Assembly: GCA_020851465.1 (NCBI GenBank)
Contig: JADZCR010000018.1
Coordinates: forward strand, 1 to 61,286
Length of the DNA: 61,286 nucleotides
Direction: 5' to 3'
Source of the DNA: Phycisphaeraceae bacterium
GTDB taxonomy: Bacteria > Planctomycetota > Phycisphaerae > Phycisphaerales > Phycisphaeraceae
Shown here: piece by piece, positions 27,231 through 37,161 of the stretch
Layout: each line of letters opens with the position of its first letter
Position numbering within the stretch: the first letter of the stretch is position 1
Notes under the pieces: generated by a model
Database searches by the model: none
What the model was told of the DNA's origin: nothing
The model's input: only the letters and a program-made list of their open reading frames with translations
Translations under genes and position numbers: made by a program

Positions 27231-28832
27231 TTACTCCCACTCGATTGTCGCGGGCGGCTTGCTCGAAATGTCGTACACCACGCGGTTGACGCCGCGGACC
27301 TCGTTGATGATGCGGTTTGAGATCGTCGCCAGCACGTCGTAGGGCAGTCGCGCCCAGTCGGCGGTCATGAAGTCCTGACTCTCCACCGCGCGGATGGCGA
27401 CGACGCGATCGTAGGTCCGCCCGTCACCCATCACGCCCACCGCGCGGGCGTTGAGCAGCACAGCAAAAACCTGCGCCGTTTTGCGGTAGAGATGATTGAT
27501 CTCGATTTCTTCGAGCAGGATTTCATCAGCTTCACGCAGCAGGTCGAGCTTTTCCCGCGTCACTTCGCCGAGCACGCGAACCGCCAGTCCGGGGCCGGGG
27601 AAGGGGTGCCGCCAGACCATTTTTCCCGGCAGGCCGAGAACTTCACCGAGTTTGCGGGCTTCATCCTTAAAGAGGCTCCGCAGGGGTTCGATCAGCTCGA
27701 AACCCAGCTCAGCGGGCAGACCGCCGACATTGTGATGGAGCTTGATGTTTGCCGCAGTACCCGCGTGGCCGTGGCCGCTCTCGATCACGTCAGGATAAAG
27801 CGTCCCCTGCGCGAGGAATCGCGCGCCGCCCGCGGCATCGGCGGACGCTCTCTTGAACACGTCGATGAAGCGATGGCCGATCCGGCGCCGCTTTTCCTGC
27901 GGGTCGTCCACGCCCGCAAGGTCGGACAGGAATTCCTTCTCCGCGTCGATGACGCGCAGGTCCACATCGAAATGATCGCGGAAGGTGGTCTCGACAAACT
28001 TGCGCTCGTTCTTGCGCAGCAGGCCGTTGTCCACAAAGATGCAGGTGAGCTGCTTGCCGATGGCTTTGGCCAGCAGTGCAGCCACCACGGAGGAATCGAC
28101 GCCGCCCGACAGCCCGCAGACCACGCGCGCCGAGCCGACCTGTCGGCGGATGAGCTTGATCTGTGATTCGAGGAAATCCGCCATTTTCCACGAGCCGGTC
28201 GCATGACAGACGCGAAAGAGGAAGTTGCTCAGGATTTCGCTGCCGTGCGGCGTGTGGGTGACTTCGGGGTGGAATTGCACGCCGTAAAACGGCCTGCTCT
28301 TGTGACGTACCGCGGCATTGGCGCAGGTGGGGGTGGTCGCCAGCGGGATGAAGTGGTTGGCCAGTTCCTGTACCTGGTCGCCGTGACTCATCCAGACCGT
28401 GGTGTGTTCGGGGACGCCGGCGAGCAGGTCGCGGGCGTCGGTGATGTGAATCTGTGCCCGGCCGAACTCGCGCGATTTTCCGGGTACGACCCGCGCCCCC
28501 AGCAGGTGCCCGCCCAGTTGCATGCCGTAGCAGATGCCCAGCACGGGTACGCCCAGGTCAAAGATTCGCGGGTCGCAGGTCGGCGCACCCGGTTCGTAAA
28601 CACTCGCCGGCCCGCCGGAAAGAATGATGCCCAGCGGTTTCATGGCGGCGAGCTGCTCAATGGCGATCCCCGGCGCGACCAGCAGGCTGAAGACGCCCGC
28701 TTCTCGCACACGGCGGGCGATCAGTTGCACGTACTGCGATCCAAAGTCGAGGATGGGCACGACCTGCCCGACGTACTCAGGCGGCATGCCGAGCGGGAGA
28801 TTTGGCAGGGTGGTAGAACCGGTCGCGGTCAT
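27231..28832 (-). CDS. guaA: GMP synthase (glutamine-hydrolysing)
   Basis: 533 aa. Converts XMP to GMP with glutamine and ATP. The class I amidotransferase domain has the nucleophile Cys101 in GICYGMQL and FHPEV; the ATP-pyrophosphatase domain has [10 protein letters not shown]; the C-terminal dimerisation domain ends PPATIEWE as in other GuaA proteins. The ATG at 28832 was preferred to an upstream TTG. A TATGAT and a small CCGC-TTTT-GCGG hairpin precede it. Single gene; guaB is not in the window. Confidence 0.96.
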   Translation of the reverse strand: MTATGSTTLPNLPLGMPPEYVGQVVPILDFGSQYVQLIARRVREAGVFSLLVAPGIAIEQLAAMKPLGIILSGGPASVYEPGAPTCDPRIFDLGVPVLGICYGMQLGGHLLGARVVPGKSREFGRAQIHITDARDLLAGVPEHTTVWMSHGDQVQELANHFIPLATTPTCANAAVRHKSRPFYGVQFHPEVTHTPHGSEILSNFLFRVCHATGSWKMADFLESQIKLIRRQVGSARVVCGLSGGVDSSVVAALLAKAIGKQLTCIFVDNGLLRKNERKFVETTFRDHFDVDLRVIDAEKEFLSDLAGVDDPQEKRRRIGHRFIDVFKRASADAAGGARFLAQGTLYPDVIESGHGHAGTAANIKLHHNVGGLPAELGFELIEPLRSLFKDEARKLGEVLGLPGKMVWRHPFPGPGLAVRVLGEVTREKLDLLREADEILLEEIEINHLYRKTAQVFAVLLNARAVGVMGDGRTYDRVVAIRAVESQDFMTADWARLPYDVLATISNRIINEVRGVNRVVYDISSKPPATIEWE

Positions 28833-29037
28833 AGAGGGTTTCCGCAAAAGCGGATCATAAGAGGAAACGGCAGGTGACGAAATTCGAGGGCGTCCGGTTT
28901 GCCCGGTTCGTCACGGTGCGCCGAATAGATACCGACCTATCGCTGCGATCGTGCGGCGACAGCTGCGCCGAAGCGGCGCTGGTCGGCGGCGCAGCGGCTT
29001 GCTGCGGTGTTCCGCCGCGATCCCCTATAATTCCCTC

Positions 29038-29868
29038 ATGAAACCTCTGGTGCTGATCCTCGTCCTGCTGACGCTGGCCGTACCGCCCCTGACCAGCGAC
29101 CAGAAAAACCAACTCGCCACCGCGGAAGATTACTCGCCCCTGCTCGACGAGCCGGCCCTCTATCCGCTGCTGAAAAACGCCAAGGACTGGAAGCCCGGCG
29201 ACGAAGCCGGCGCGACCGTGCCCGACTACGACGCGATCCTCAAGGATCCTCCCGCGCATCGCGGCCAGCTTTTCCTCATCGAAGCTCCGTACATCGACGT
29301 GCTGCCGAAGATCAAGTTCAAGTCCCTGCCCGGCCCGTGGACGGAACACGCCGAGGCGTGGGGAGTCCGCGAGGGCAAGGACCCCAAGGTTCGTCGGTCG
29401 ATCGTGGTCATCCTCACCGATCCGCAGCACCGGCCGGCGGCGATGAACACCGACATCCGCGTGGCGGCACGCTTCTTCAAGGTCTGGAGAAGCGAGAGCG
29501 ATTTTCTTCAGGAGCAGTTCCTCGTCTTCGTCGGGCATTCGGCCCAGATTGTCGAAGGCAAGGCTGCACCGACGAAGGAGCCAACTGCCGCTGGTGACGC
29601 GGGATTTTTCGGGTCCACAGTTTTTCGCGTCATCATCGTGCTGATGGCGCTGACGCTGGCGGGGGCGATGCTTTATCGCAATCTGATGAAACGACGGCTC
29701 GCGGAGGAATCCGTGCGGCGTGAGGAGCTATTGGCGGTGCGGATGAATGAGCTGGAGCAGGAGTCCGCCGGCGAGCCGCCGCTGCCGGGCGATGCCGCCG
29801 ATGCGATGCGCGAGATGGAGCGCCGCGCCCGGCTCAAGCAGGACCAGCCTGACGAAACTGCCCAGTGA
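29038..29868 (+). CDS. Hypothetical protein with N-terminal signal and C-terminal membrane helix
   Basis: 276 aa from the ATG at 29038. A hydrophobic N-terminal segment (3-19) looks like a signal sequence. The region 20-185 is soluble and presumably periplasmic. A membrane helix (about 198-218) follows, then a Glu/Arg-rich tail predicted to be helical and cytoplasmic (225-276). I do not recognise a family. A longer in-frame start was rejected because it adds a basic, unlike-protein stretch ahead of the signal. aroB starts 113 bp later on the same strand. Confidence 0.55.
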   Translation: MKPLVLILVLLTLAVPPLTSDQKNQLATAEDYSPLLDEPALYPLLKNAKDWKPGDEAGATVPDYDAILKDPPAHRGQLFLIEAPYIDVLPKIKFKSLPGPWTEHAEAWGVREGKDPKVRRSIVVILTDPQHRPAAMNTDIRVAARFFKVWRSESDFLQEQFLVFVGHSAQIVEGKAAPTKEPTAAGDAGFFGSTVFRVIIVLMALTLAGAMLYRNLMKRRLAEESVRREELLAVRMNELEQESAGEPPLPGDAADAMREMERRARLKQDQPDETAQ

Positions 29869-29981
29869 CGCCGTCGCCGCTGCCCGCCGTGATCGTTCGG
29901 CGGAGCACCCGTGCCGCTGCACGCGGTGGTTTCACGGCACATCTTCACCCAAACCCGTTTTCCCGTTTACACTGTCCGCCC

Positions 29982-31073
29982 ATGGCGACCGTTGATCTTG
30001 CCCTGCCTCATCATCGTTACCAGATCGTCATCGAGCCGGGACTGCTGGCGCGAGGCGGCGATTACATCCGCAAGGTTGCGCCCCATCTGCGTGCTGCGGT
30101 CTTTGCCGACGCAGCGATCATCCAACGGCACGGAGAAATCCTTCAGTCATCCCTGAGCCGCGCCGGTTACAGCGTCGTCGGGGCGCAGGCTCCATCCGGC
30201 GAGGATCATAAAAATCTCGACACCGCAGCGCGGATGTACGGCTTCCTCACCGAGGCACGACTCGAACGGAAAAGCCCCGTCATCGCCCTCGGCGGCGGCG
30301 TCGTCGGCGATACCGTCGGGTTCGTCGCGGCTACCTACCTCCGCGGCGTACCCTTCATCCAATGCCCCACCACGCTGCTGGCGATGGTCGATGCCTCGGT
30401 CGGCGGAAAAGTCGGCGTGAACCTCCCGCAAGGGAAAAACCTCGTCGGCGCGTTTCACCAGCCGTCCCTCGTCCTCATCGACACCGATACGCTGGCGACC
30501 CTCCCTCGCCGTGAACTCTGCTGCGGACTGGCCGAATGCGTCAAGCATGGCGTGATCCGCGATGAAAAACTTTTCGCATGGATCGAGGAAAATCTCGACG
30601 CCATCCTCGCGCTGGATCCCGCTGCTCTGGTCGAGCTGGTGCGCTGGAACGTGCAGATCAAAGCCAACGTGGTGATGGCGGACGAAAAAGAAACCGGTGA
30701 GCGGGCGCATCTGAACTTCGGCCATACGTTCGCCCACGCCATCGAAGCGACAGCCGGTTACGCGACGCATACCTATCACCACGGCGAGGCGGTGTCGCTG
30801 GGCATGATCGCGGCGACACGATTGGCGGTCGATACCCGTCGAGTGCCTTCCTCGTTGTACGACCGGCTGGTGCGGCTGCTGACGCGGATCGGCCTGCCGA
30901 CGCGCGGCCGTCTGGCGCCGACGGCCCGGCTCATCGAGTCGATGCGGTTGGATAAAAAAGTCGCCGATGGAAATATCAGGCTGGTGCTGCCTGACCGACT
31001 CGGTGCGGTGTCGATCGTGGATGACACGCCGCAGGCTGCGATTGAAAAAGCCTGGACCGCCGTGCGGGAGTAA
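29982..31073 (+). CDS. aroB: 3-dehydroquinate synthase
   Basis: 363 aa, second step of the shikimate pathway (DAHP to 3-dehydroquinate, NAD+ and Zn2+ dependent). ALGGGVVGDTVGF, the CPTTLLAMVDASVGGKVGVN segment, GLAECVKHG with the zinc-binding Glu, and NFGHTFAHAIE and YHHGEAVSLG with the zinc-binding histidines are all present. The ATG at 29982 starts the homologous region; TACACT ends eight bases before it, so a short-leader or leaderless transcript is possible. Confidence 0.96.
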   Translation: MATVDLALPHHRYQIVIEPGLLARGGDYIRKVAPHLRAAVFADAAIIQRHGEILQSSLSRAGYSVVGAQAPSGEDHKNLDTAARMYGFLTEARLERKSPVIALGGGVVGDTVGFVAATYLRGVPFIQCPTTLLAMVDASVGGKVGVNLPQGKNLVGAFHQPSLVLIDTDTLATLPRRELCCGLAECVKHGVIRDEKLFAWIEENLDAILALDPAALVELVRWNVQIKANVVMADEKETGERAHLNFGHTFAHAIEATAGYATHTYHHGEAVSLGMIAATRLAVDTRRVPSSLYDRLVRLLTRIGLPTRGRLAPTARLIESMRLDKKVADGNIRLVLPDRLGAVSIVDDTPQAAIEKAWTAVRE

Positions 31074-31168
31074 GGGCGTTCAGGCGGTGGTTTTCACTCC
31101 GTAGGAAGGCTCTCCGGCGATTCTCCGTCTGCCGCCGGGATGCGGGTTGAAACCGCTAGAATGACACC

Positions 31169-31639
31169 ATGCGCCGTCCGTTACGTCGAAGCGACAATGC
31201 CTACCGCCTGGAGATGACGCCGATGATCGACGTCATTTTCCTGCTGCTGACTTTTTTCGTTTACAGCATGGTGATGATGATCCGCGCGGATGTTCTGCCG
31301 GTGAAGCTGGCGCCGGTGGCGTCGGGTCGTGCCGCCGAGGGCGGGCGGATCGAAGCGATCACGGTGGATCGCGCGGGCAAGCTGTACTACAACCGCGAGC
31401 CGGTGACGGTCGAGCAGCTTGACGCCAAGCTGGCGGGGCTGGCCGCCGACCCGAAGCGGCCACGACTGTGGATCGCCATGGAAGCCGCGGGTGAAGCCGA
31501 CCGCGGCCCGATCCTCTTTGCCCTCGTCGGACGGGTGCAGCGCGCGGGAATTTACGACATCGGTTTCGTCGGCCCGCAGGAGCCGTCTCCCAGCGGGACA
31601 TCCAGCCCGTCGAGCAGCGGGGCTGCGGGTAGCCGGTGA
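31169..31639 (+). CDS. exbD: ExbD/TolR family biopolymer transport protein
   Basis: 156 aa. LEMTPMIDVIFLLLTFF (14-30) is the ExbD/TolR transmembrane helix, with the proton-path Asp21. A periplasmic domain follows. ExbD, ExbB and TonB couple proton motive force to outer-membrane transport or other envelope work. TAGAAT ends exactly six bases before the ATG and no Shine-Dalgarno is seen. The TonB-like gene overlaps its stop (TGATG). No exbB/tolQ gene is adjacent. Confidence 0.88.
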   Translation: MRRPLRRSDNAYRLEMTPMIDVIFLLLTFFVYSMVMMIRADVLPVKLAPVASGRAAEGGRIEAITVDRAGKLYYNREPVTVEQLDAKLAGLAADPKRPRLWIAMEAAGEADRGPILFALVGRVQRAGIYDIGFVGPQEPSPSGTSSPSSSGAAGSR

Positions 31640-33243
31640 TGGATACGCGATACTCCATAACGTCAGGCACGATCCTGGCTGACCAGCGTGATTCATCGCT
31701 GCCGCTGATGGCCGGTCTGGTCGTTGCGGTGCTGGTTCACCTGGTCTTGATCGCTGGAGTCGAGACCGTCCAGCGGGAGAAATTATTTTCCTTCATGCGG
31801 TCGCCGTCGCCTGACGCGAAAAACGACACGCCCTCATCCGCCCGCCGACATCCCGCCGCATTGAAACATCAGGCCGCCAACGCGCCCGAGGCCGTCCGGC
31901 AACTGGCGGCAGCACTGGCGGAACCCGTCAAGCTGCCCGCTCGACAGCCGGCCGCACGCGAGGAGCCGGAACAGGATCCCATCCGTTTCGGCAAGGATAA
32001 CGGCGATCCGCTTTCGCTCGCATGGATCGGGTACGACGACTTTCAAGACATGGTGGCTCTCCGAGGCAACACCGAGCAGCCCGCTCTCCAGAAAGACGTA
32101 GCTCCGACACCCGGCGCACCGCTGCGGCCTGATCCGACCTCCGCCCGACCTGCGCAGGCAGCAACTCCCGCTGTGCCCGGCTCACCCGGCTCGCCCGACG
32201 CCGCACCGCTTGCCGCAGTTCCCGCGCGGGTGACAAGCGCTGCGAATCCGCAGCCATCGCCCACAGCCCAGCCCAAGCCGCGTGCTCTACCGGCTCTGAC
32301 ACCGACACCGACGCCGACTCCGACGCCGCTTCCCGCGCCGACCGCCGCAGCATCCAAGCCGCCCGCTGTCGCGCCCGCACCTGTGCAAACAGCAAAGCCG
32401 CCGGTCGATCCTGCGCCGCTGGCGCTGGACGATCCTCAAAAGTATGTGAAGCTGCCGACCTCGCCGGGTGCAGGCGATGCTCCGCGAATCGAAAAGCCGG
32501 TCGAGACGCCCGCTCCGAAGCCGCCGGGTGAAGAAGCGACGAAGAAAACGTCCGGGGCTGAGCCTTCGGAACCGAAAGATGCCGCCCGTGTTACTCCCGC
32601 TGCGAAAATGGACAAGGGAGAAGCCTCGATACCGGAGTCGGAACGGCTGGCGATGGTGTTGCCGCGTATTCCTGAGCCGATCGTTCCGCCGACGGTGACG
32701 ACTCGTCCCGCGCCTCCCGCGGAGAAGCCCGGCGAATCCGATGACCCTGACACCAAGGCGGCGATCCCCGCGCCGCCGGCGACGCAGCCGACCGGCAATT
32801 CCTCCGCCGCTCCTGCCGCCCCCGGAGTTGCCGGCTCACCCGGTTCTCCCGGCGCACCGGGAACGCTGGGTGTCGCCACCGGCGCGCCGCGAGCCGACAG
32901 TGAAAGCGCGCCGGTAAGCCTCAACGGCGGCCAGGCGATTGACGTGCGCCCCGGCCGCGTCGTTGCCGGTGAAGGCATCGAGATCAGTACCGCGCATCCG
33001 CGCTTCAGTGCCGTCGCTCTTTCCAGCAGCATCCCGAAAAATCCGCTCGTGCGGATCGTCTTTGACAAATACGGCACGGTGATCGAGGCCGAAGTGCTCC
33101 GCTCCAGCGGTTACCCCAACATCGACGGGCCGATCCTCGCGAGCCTGTACAAGTGGAAAGCGTCGGGTAAAAAACTCGAACAGCTCAATCGCTCGTTCGA
33201 GGTCAAGATCAACATTATTCTTCTGCGTGAAGAGATCGAGTGA
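31639..33243 (+). CDS. TonB-like energy transducer with long Pro-rich linker
   Basis: 534 aa. An N-terminal membrane helix (22-41) contains His34 in VLVHLVLIAG, the place of the conserved His of the TonB helix. A Pro/Ala/Thr-rich region of about 350 residues follows, including TP repeats near residues 215-230. The C-terminal 85 residues resemble the TonB domain (IVFDKYGTVIEAEVLRSSGYP). At 534 aa it is more than twice the length of E. coli TonB, the difference being the linker, which could span a wide periplasm. Overlaps exbD, so it is co-translated. Confidence 0.75.
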   Translation: MDTRYSITSGTILADQRDSSLPLMAGLVVAVLVHLVLIAGVETVQREKLFSFMRSPSPDAKNDTPSSARRHPAALKHQAANAPEAVRQLAAALAEPVKLPARQPAAREEPEQDPIRFGKDNGDPLSLAWIGYDDFQDMVALRGNTEQPALQKDVAPTPGAPLRPDPTSARPAQAATPAVPGSPGSPDAAPLAAVPARVTSAANPQPSPTAQPKPRALPALTPTPTPTPTPLPAPTAAASKPPAVAPAPVQTAKPPVDPAPLALDDPQKYVKLPTSPGAGDAPRIEKPVETPAPKPPGEEATKKTSGAEPSEPKDAARVTPAAKMDKGEASIPESERLAMVLPRIPEPIVPPTVTTRPAPPAEKPGESDDPDTKAAIPAPPATQPTGNSSAAPAAPGVAGSPGSPGAPGTLGVATGAPRADSESAPVSLNGGQAIDVRPGRVVAGEGIEISTAHPRFSAVALSSSIPKNPLVRIVFDKYGTVIEAEVLRSSGYPNIDGPILASLYKWKASGKKLEQLNRSFEVKINIILLREEIE

Positions 33244-33246
33244 CCC

Positions 33247-33573
33247 ATGCAGCGCACGCAAGACGGCGGAGTCATCATCAGTTGCGATTTCTGCGCCACG
33301 GACTGGGATCCGCAGACCGGCCTGCCGCCGATGACGGAAGGACATCACGGCTCGGTTCTTTGTCTGGAATGTCTCAAGGCAGCGTTAGGTGAAGTCCGGT
33401 CGGTCGAGTCACCTTACCGCTGCACGCTCTGTCTGCGGGAAAACCTGCCGACGACGCTGCCCGCTTATCGCAATCCGCTGCGGCCGGCGGCGACGGCGTG
33501 CCGGGACTGCGTGCATCAAGCGGCGCAGGCGTTCAGCCGCGATCCCGATGTCGATTGGAAATGGAAACGGTGA
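33247..33573 (+). CDS. Small protein with four CxxC motifs (probable zinc binding)
   Basis: 108 aa. Four CxxC pairs at C13/C16, C39/C42, C59/C62 and C85/C88 would bind two zinc ions. It begins three bases after the TonB-like stop, so it belongs to the exbD-tonB unit, which is an odd place for such a protein. No known family recognised; no membrane segment. It could be a redox or metal-sensing accessory or simply a passenger. Confidence 0.6.
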   Translation: MQRTQDGGVIISCDFCATDWDPQTGLPPMTEGHHGSVLCLECLKAALGEVRSVESPYRCTLCLRENLPTTLPAYRNPLRPAATACRDCVHQAAQAFSRDPDVDWKWKR

Positions 33574-33634
33574 GCAGCCGTCCGCTGAGCGTCGCGGAGC
33601 GGTAGTCGATGTCACGCGGAAATGGCGTAGCGCA

Positions 33635-34903
33635 TCAGGCGGCCTGACGCACGGGTTCGGCCAGCTCCTCGCGGAGCTTCAGGGCGGCACTGTAGCGCGG
33701 GTTGGCCTCGATGGCGCGCGCGAGCGCGTCGTTGGCGCCGGCCTTGTCCCCCAGCGAGCTGCGGCAGATCGCCAGGTGATATTGCGTGTCGGGGCGGCTT
33801 TGATGGATCGTCGCTGCGGCCAGCGTTTCCTCAGCCTTTGACAACATTTCCTCAAGTACCGACTCACGCGGGGACCGGGTCTGGATCAATTCCCCGGCAC
33901 GGCGGACGGCGATCCCGCCGGCCAGTCGCACCCACTGCGAGAGCAGGAGCGAGCGGCGTTCCTGTTTGCTGGTCTGGAGAGAGAGCATCTTGTGGACACG
34001 GCGGACGAGACGAAAACGTCGTTCCGACAGGGCGCAAACGAGCAGGCCGGCCAGGGCGCGGGTGTCGGGTCTGTGCTGGATCGCGCGCCACCAGACGCGC
34101 GCCGCCGTCGCCGACTCGCCGGCGTGCATGTGAGCGGTCGCCAGCGCGATGAGCGTGTCGAGGCTCCGCCGCCCGCCGAGTCGCCATGCTTCCTGAAGAT
34201 GTTTGATCGCGCCGCGGTAGTCACCCAGATCATCCGCCAGCGTGCCCGCTGCGTGATGCACGGCATCGGCTTCGGGGTCGCGGAGCAGCAGCGCATCGTA
34301 AACGTCCTGCGCTTCGCGGTAACGTCCCGCCAGTCGGTAGAGACGCGCCAGGCGGAAGGGCAGCGTCGGATCGTTGGCGTCTTCCTCGCGTCGCAGCAGT
34401 TCGATGGCTGCGTCCGGCCGGGTCATCGCCAGCAGTTGCGCGAGCGTGACCCGCGCGTTGCGGTCGCCCGGTTCGAGCCGCATCACCTGTCGCAGCGCGT
34501 GCTCCGCCTCACGGTTGCGGTGGAGCTTGAGGCACAGCCCGGCCCTCATGCGGTGTGAGCGCACATCATCGGGAAACTCGTCGGCCAGCCGCTCCAGCAA
34601 TGACAGAGCCAGATCGTGATGCTCCGCACGGATCAGGGCTTCGACGCGCAGCATGGCGATGTCGGGTCGTCCGCGCTGCTGCGGGAAATAGAGGTCATGC
34701 GCATCCAGCGCGGTCAACGCGCGTGCCGGCGAATTGCTTTCCAGATGGAGCTTCGCTTCGAGCAGTCGCGCTTCGGGCAGGGCGGGGTCGAGTTCCAGTG
34801 CCCGGCGCAGATGCGCGAGGGCGACATCGGGCAGCCGCGCTTCGGCAGCGGCGCGGGCGGCATCGAGCTGTTCGATGGATTCCTGGGCGCGTTGCAATTT
34901 CAT
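33635..34903 (-). CDS. Tetratricopeptide repeat protein
   Basis: 422 aa of helical TPR units: repeated pairs with the W/L-G-Y-A-P spacing, for example ALAHLRRALELDPALPEA near residue 25-45 and RYREAQDVYDALLLRDPEADA mid-protein. No signal peptide or membrane segment, so probably a cytoplasmic scaffold. The start overlaps the stop of the upstream TPR gene by 4 bp (ATGA), so the two are co-translated. Partners unknown. Confidence 0.75.
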   Translation of the reverse strand: MKLQRAQESIEQLDAARAAAEARLPDVALAHLRRALELDPALPEARLLEAKLHLESNSPARALTALDAHDLYFPQQRGRPDIAMLRVEALIRAEHHDLALSLLERLADEFPDDVRSHRMRAGLCLKLHRNREAEHALRQVMRLEPGDRNARVTLAQLLAMTRPDAAIELLRREEDANDPTLPFRLARLYRLAGRYREAQDVYDALLLRDPEADAVHHAAGTLADDLGDYRGAIKHLQEAWRLGGRRSLDTLIALATAHMHAGESATAARVWWRAIQHRPDTRALAGLLVCALSERRFRLVRRVHKMLSLQTSKQERRSLLLSQWVRLAGGIAVRRAGELIQTRSPRESVLEEMLSKAEETLAAATIHQSRPDTQYHLAICRSSLGDKAGANDALARAIEANPRYSAALKLREELAEPVRQAA

Positions 34904-35895
34904 GCCGCCAGCTCGCTTTCGAGCTTCCGTGCCAGGGGGTTGTCAGGCTCCTGCCGGAGCCAGTCGGCCAGATGAAGTCGCGCTGCCTCGGAGCGGCCGT
35001 CGTGTTTTTCGCGTTGGATGAGTGCGGCGCGGAGGTCCGCGTATTGCGGGTGCGCGGAAACCGCTTCCCGGAGGATGGTTGTCGCCGGCGGCCCCAGCGC
35101 GGGGTCGTCCTCGACACGCGCCAGCACCAGCGCCAGCGGGGCGGCATAGGGATTGATCTTCAGGCCGCGATGCGCCCAGCGGCGGGCGTCGTCTTTGTCG
35201 TCGGCCAGCAGAGCCAGCTCCGCCATCGCCTGACAGACGACCGCCGCTTGTCGTGTATCGGTGTTGAATTGCCGTGCCGCCAGCCCCAATGCCGCACGGA
35301 GTATCGCCAGGTCAGCCATGACGGGGGCGATGCGTTGGGCGGCGACGAGGCTGGGAATGACGCGCGGCTGGGCGACCAGTTCGTTGGCCAGCCGTTCGAT
35401 GCGTGCGTCAGGCAGCGCGGGCATCTCGCTCATGCCGGGTAATTCCATCAGTTGAAGCCAGAGCGCGACCGCTTCGTCGTCACCGTGTGCATGGAACAGT
35501 TGGATGATGAGCCGCCGCGCCGCTTCCGGCAGGTCGGCGGAGACGAGATTGGCGATCAGGAGTTGCAGGAAATCAGCCCCCGGCTGCTGTGCGGGATTTT
35601 CCCGGCGATTCAGCACCGCCCGCGCATCATCCATCCTGCCGTGGCGCGTCAGCAGTGCCGCCAGCAGAACTCGTGCAGCATCGGGACAGGAAGACTCGCG
35701 CGACCAGGTGTGCAGTTCCAGCTCCGCGCCGGCGAGGTTGCCGGTGAGACATTCTCCGGCCAGTCGCGCCAGCCGCTCGTGGTCCGGCTCAAGGGGAATC
35801 TCCACCGGCGGGCAGGTCAGCGTCGCAGCCGATGAGCGCGCCCAGGGCGCAGCCAGCCAGCGAACCTTTCGCCATGTTTTGACTAACCAGCCCAT
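34900..35895 (-). CDS. TPR-like helical repeat protein
   Basis: 331 aa. Repeats are more degenerate than in the downstream protein but show the same alternating helices (for example ARRLIIQLFHAHGDDEAVALW). Residues near 13-25 (RWLAAPWARSSAATL) are only weakly hydrophobic, so no signal peptide is claimed. First gene of the two-gene minus-strand unit; a promoter could lie in the 111-bp gap before proB's 3' end, but none is clear. Confidence 0.65.
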   Translation of the reverse strand: MGWLVKTWRKVRWLAAPWARSSAATLTCPPVEIPLEPDHERLARLAGECLTGNLAGAELELHTWSRESSCPDAARVLLAALLTRHGRMDDARAVLNRRENPAQQPGADFLQLLIANLVSADLPEAARRLIIQLFHAHGDDEAVALWLQLMELPGMSEMPALPDARIERLANELVAQPRVIPSLVAAQRIAPVMADLAILRAALGLAARQFNTDTRQAAVVCQAMAELALLADDKDDARRWAHRGLKINPYAAPLALVLARVEDDPALGPPATTILREAVSAHPQYADLRAALIQREKHDGRSEAARLHLADWLRQEPDNPLARKLESELAA

Positions 35896-36006
35896 CGCAA
35901 ACCCTCAAGAGGGGATCTCCCTTGTTTGCCAATATCGGCTGGGTGAATTGGGCGGTTAACTCCGCGTCTGTGGACTATGACGCCCAGGCAGACGGGGATG
36001 AGGCGG

Positions 36007-37137
36007 TCAGGTTCCGATAAGCACGAGATTGTCGCGGTGGATGATCTCCGCAAAGGCGGGGCGGCCAAGGATTTTCTCAAACTGGCTCGATTTTTTACCC
36101 ATGATGAGCCGCACTTCATCGGCGGAATAGTTGGACAACCCGCGCGCGACCACCGCTCCCTTGCCGTCGCGCACAAAGAGCACCTCGCCGCTCTCAAACT
36201 GTCCGGTGAGTGCGATGACGCCGCTGGCGAGCAGACTCTTGCCCCGTTGAGTCAGCGCCGTGACCGCGCCGTCGTCGATGGTCAGCGTGCCTGCGGGTCG
36301 CTTGGTCAGTCCGATCCAGCGTTGCCGGCTGTCGAGTTTTTTCGCTGCGGGCAGGAAAAGGGTGCCTAGTGATTCACCCGCGAAAAGTCGCGGCAGGAGC
36401 TGCGGTTCGCGGCCGCCGGCGATGATCGCCACCTCGCCGGCCCCGGTGACGAGCTGGGCGGCTTCGAGCTTCGACCTCATCCCGCCCGTGCCCAGATCGC
36501 TCTTATCCGAGCGGACCAGCGACATCGCTGCGCCGATGTTTTCGACCACATCGATCCTCTTGCCCGCCGCGTCGAGCAATCCATCGACGACCGTCAGCAG
36601 CACCATCACATCGGCTCGCAAGGCGTTGGTGACCAGCGCAGCCAGCCGGTCGTTGTCACCAAAGCCGATCTCCTGAAGGCCGGCGACGGTGACGGTGTCG
36701 TTTTCGTTGATGATGGGCACGCAGCCGAATTGATGCACCTTCGCCAGACAGTTGCGAAAGTTGAGGAACCGCGTGCGGTGGTCGAAGTCATCGCGGGTGA
36801 GCAGGACCTGCGCCACCTTCAGGCCGTGATGACCAAAGGCCGCATGGAAGTGGTTCATCAGAACCGGCTGGCCGGTGGCAGCGACAGCCTGAAGCTCTGC
36901 GACATCGCGCGGACGCCGGGCCAGTCCCAGCTCGGCGCGGCCGGAGCCGATCGCCCCGCTGGAAACCAATGTCACTTCCAATCCTTGCTCGCGCAGACGG
37001 GAAACCTGTCCCGCCATTTCGCGGAGATAAGGCAGATCGAGGAAGCCGTCCGACTTCGTGAGCAGTTGCGTCCCCATCTTGACCACGACGCGGCGGGCGT
37101 GGGAGAGCACGGATTGTCGTAGTTCGTGGGGAGGCAT
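36007..37137 (-). CDS. proB: Glutamate 5-kinase
   Basis: 376 aa. First step of proline synthesis from glutamate. The amino-acid-kinase domain has VVKMGTQLL near residue 20, LVSSGAIGSGR (58-68) and NENDTV; the C-terminal PUA domain (about 285-365) is present, as in the E. coli enzyme, and is linked to feedback control by proline. ATG start. 25 bp downstream of waaA on the same strand; proA is not in the window. Confidence 0.95.
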   Translation of the reverse strand: MPPHELRQSVLSHARRVVVKMGTQLLTKSDGFLDLPYLREMAGQVSRLREQGLEVTLVSSGAIGSGRAELGLARRPRDVAELQAVAATGQPVLMNHFHAAFGHHGLKVAQVLLTRDDFDHRTRFLNFRNCLAKVHQFGCVPIINENDTVTVAGLQEIGFGDNDRLAALVTNALRADVMVLLTVVDGLLDAAGKRIDVVENIGAAMSLVRSDKSDLGTGGMRSKLEAAQLVTGAGEVAIIAGGREPQLLPRLFAGESLGTLFLPAAKKLDSRQRWIGLTKRPAGTLTIDDGAVTALTQRGKSLLASGVIALTGQFESGEVLFVRDGKGAVVARGLSNYSADEVRLIMGKKSSQFEKILGRPAFAEIIHRDNLVLIGT

Positions 37138-37161
37138 GGTCGGTTTTCGCGGCGGAGATTA

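Noticed and set aside
31639..33243. Collagen-like or adhesin protein, because of the long Pro/Ala/Gly-rich stretch
   Set aside because: The N-terminal helix with its His, the TonB-like C-terminal domain and overlap with exbD fit TonB better; there is no Gly-x-y repeat.
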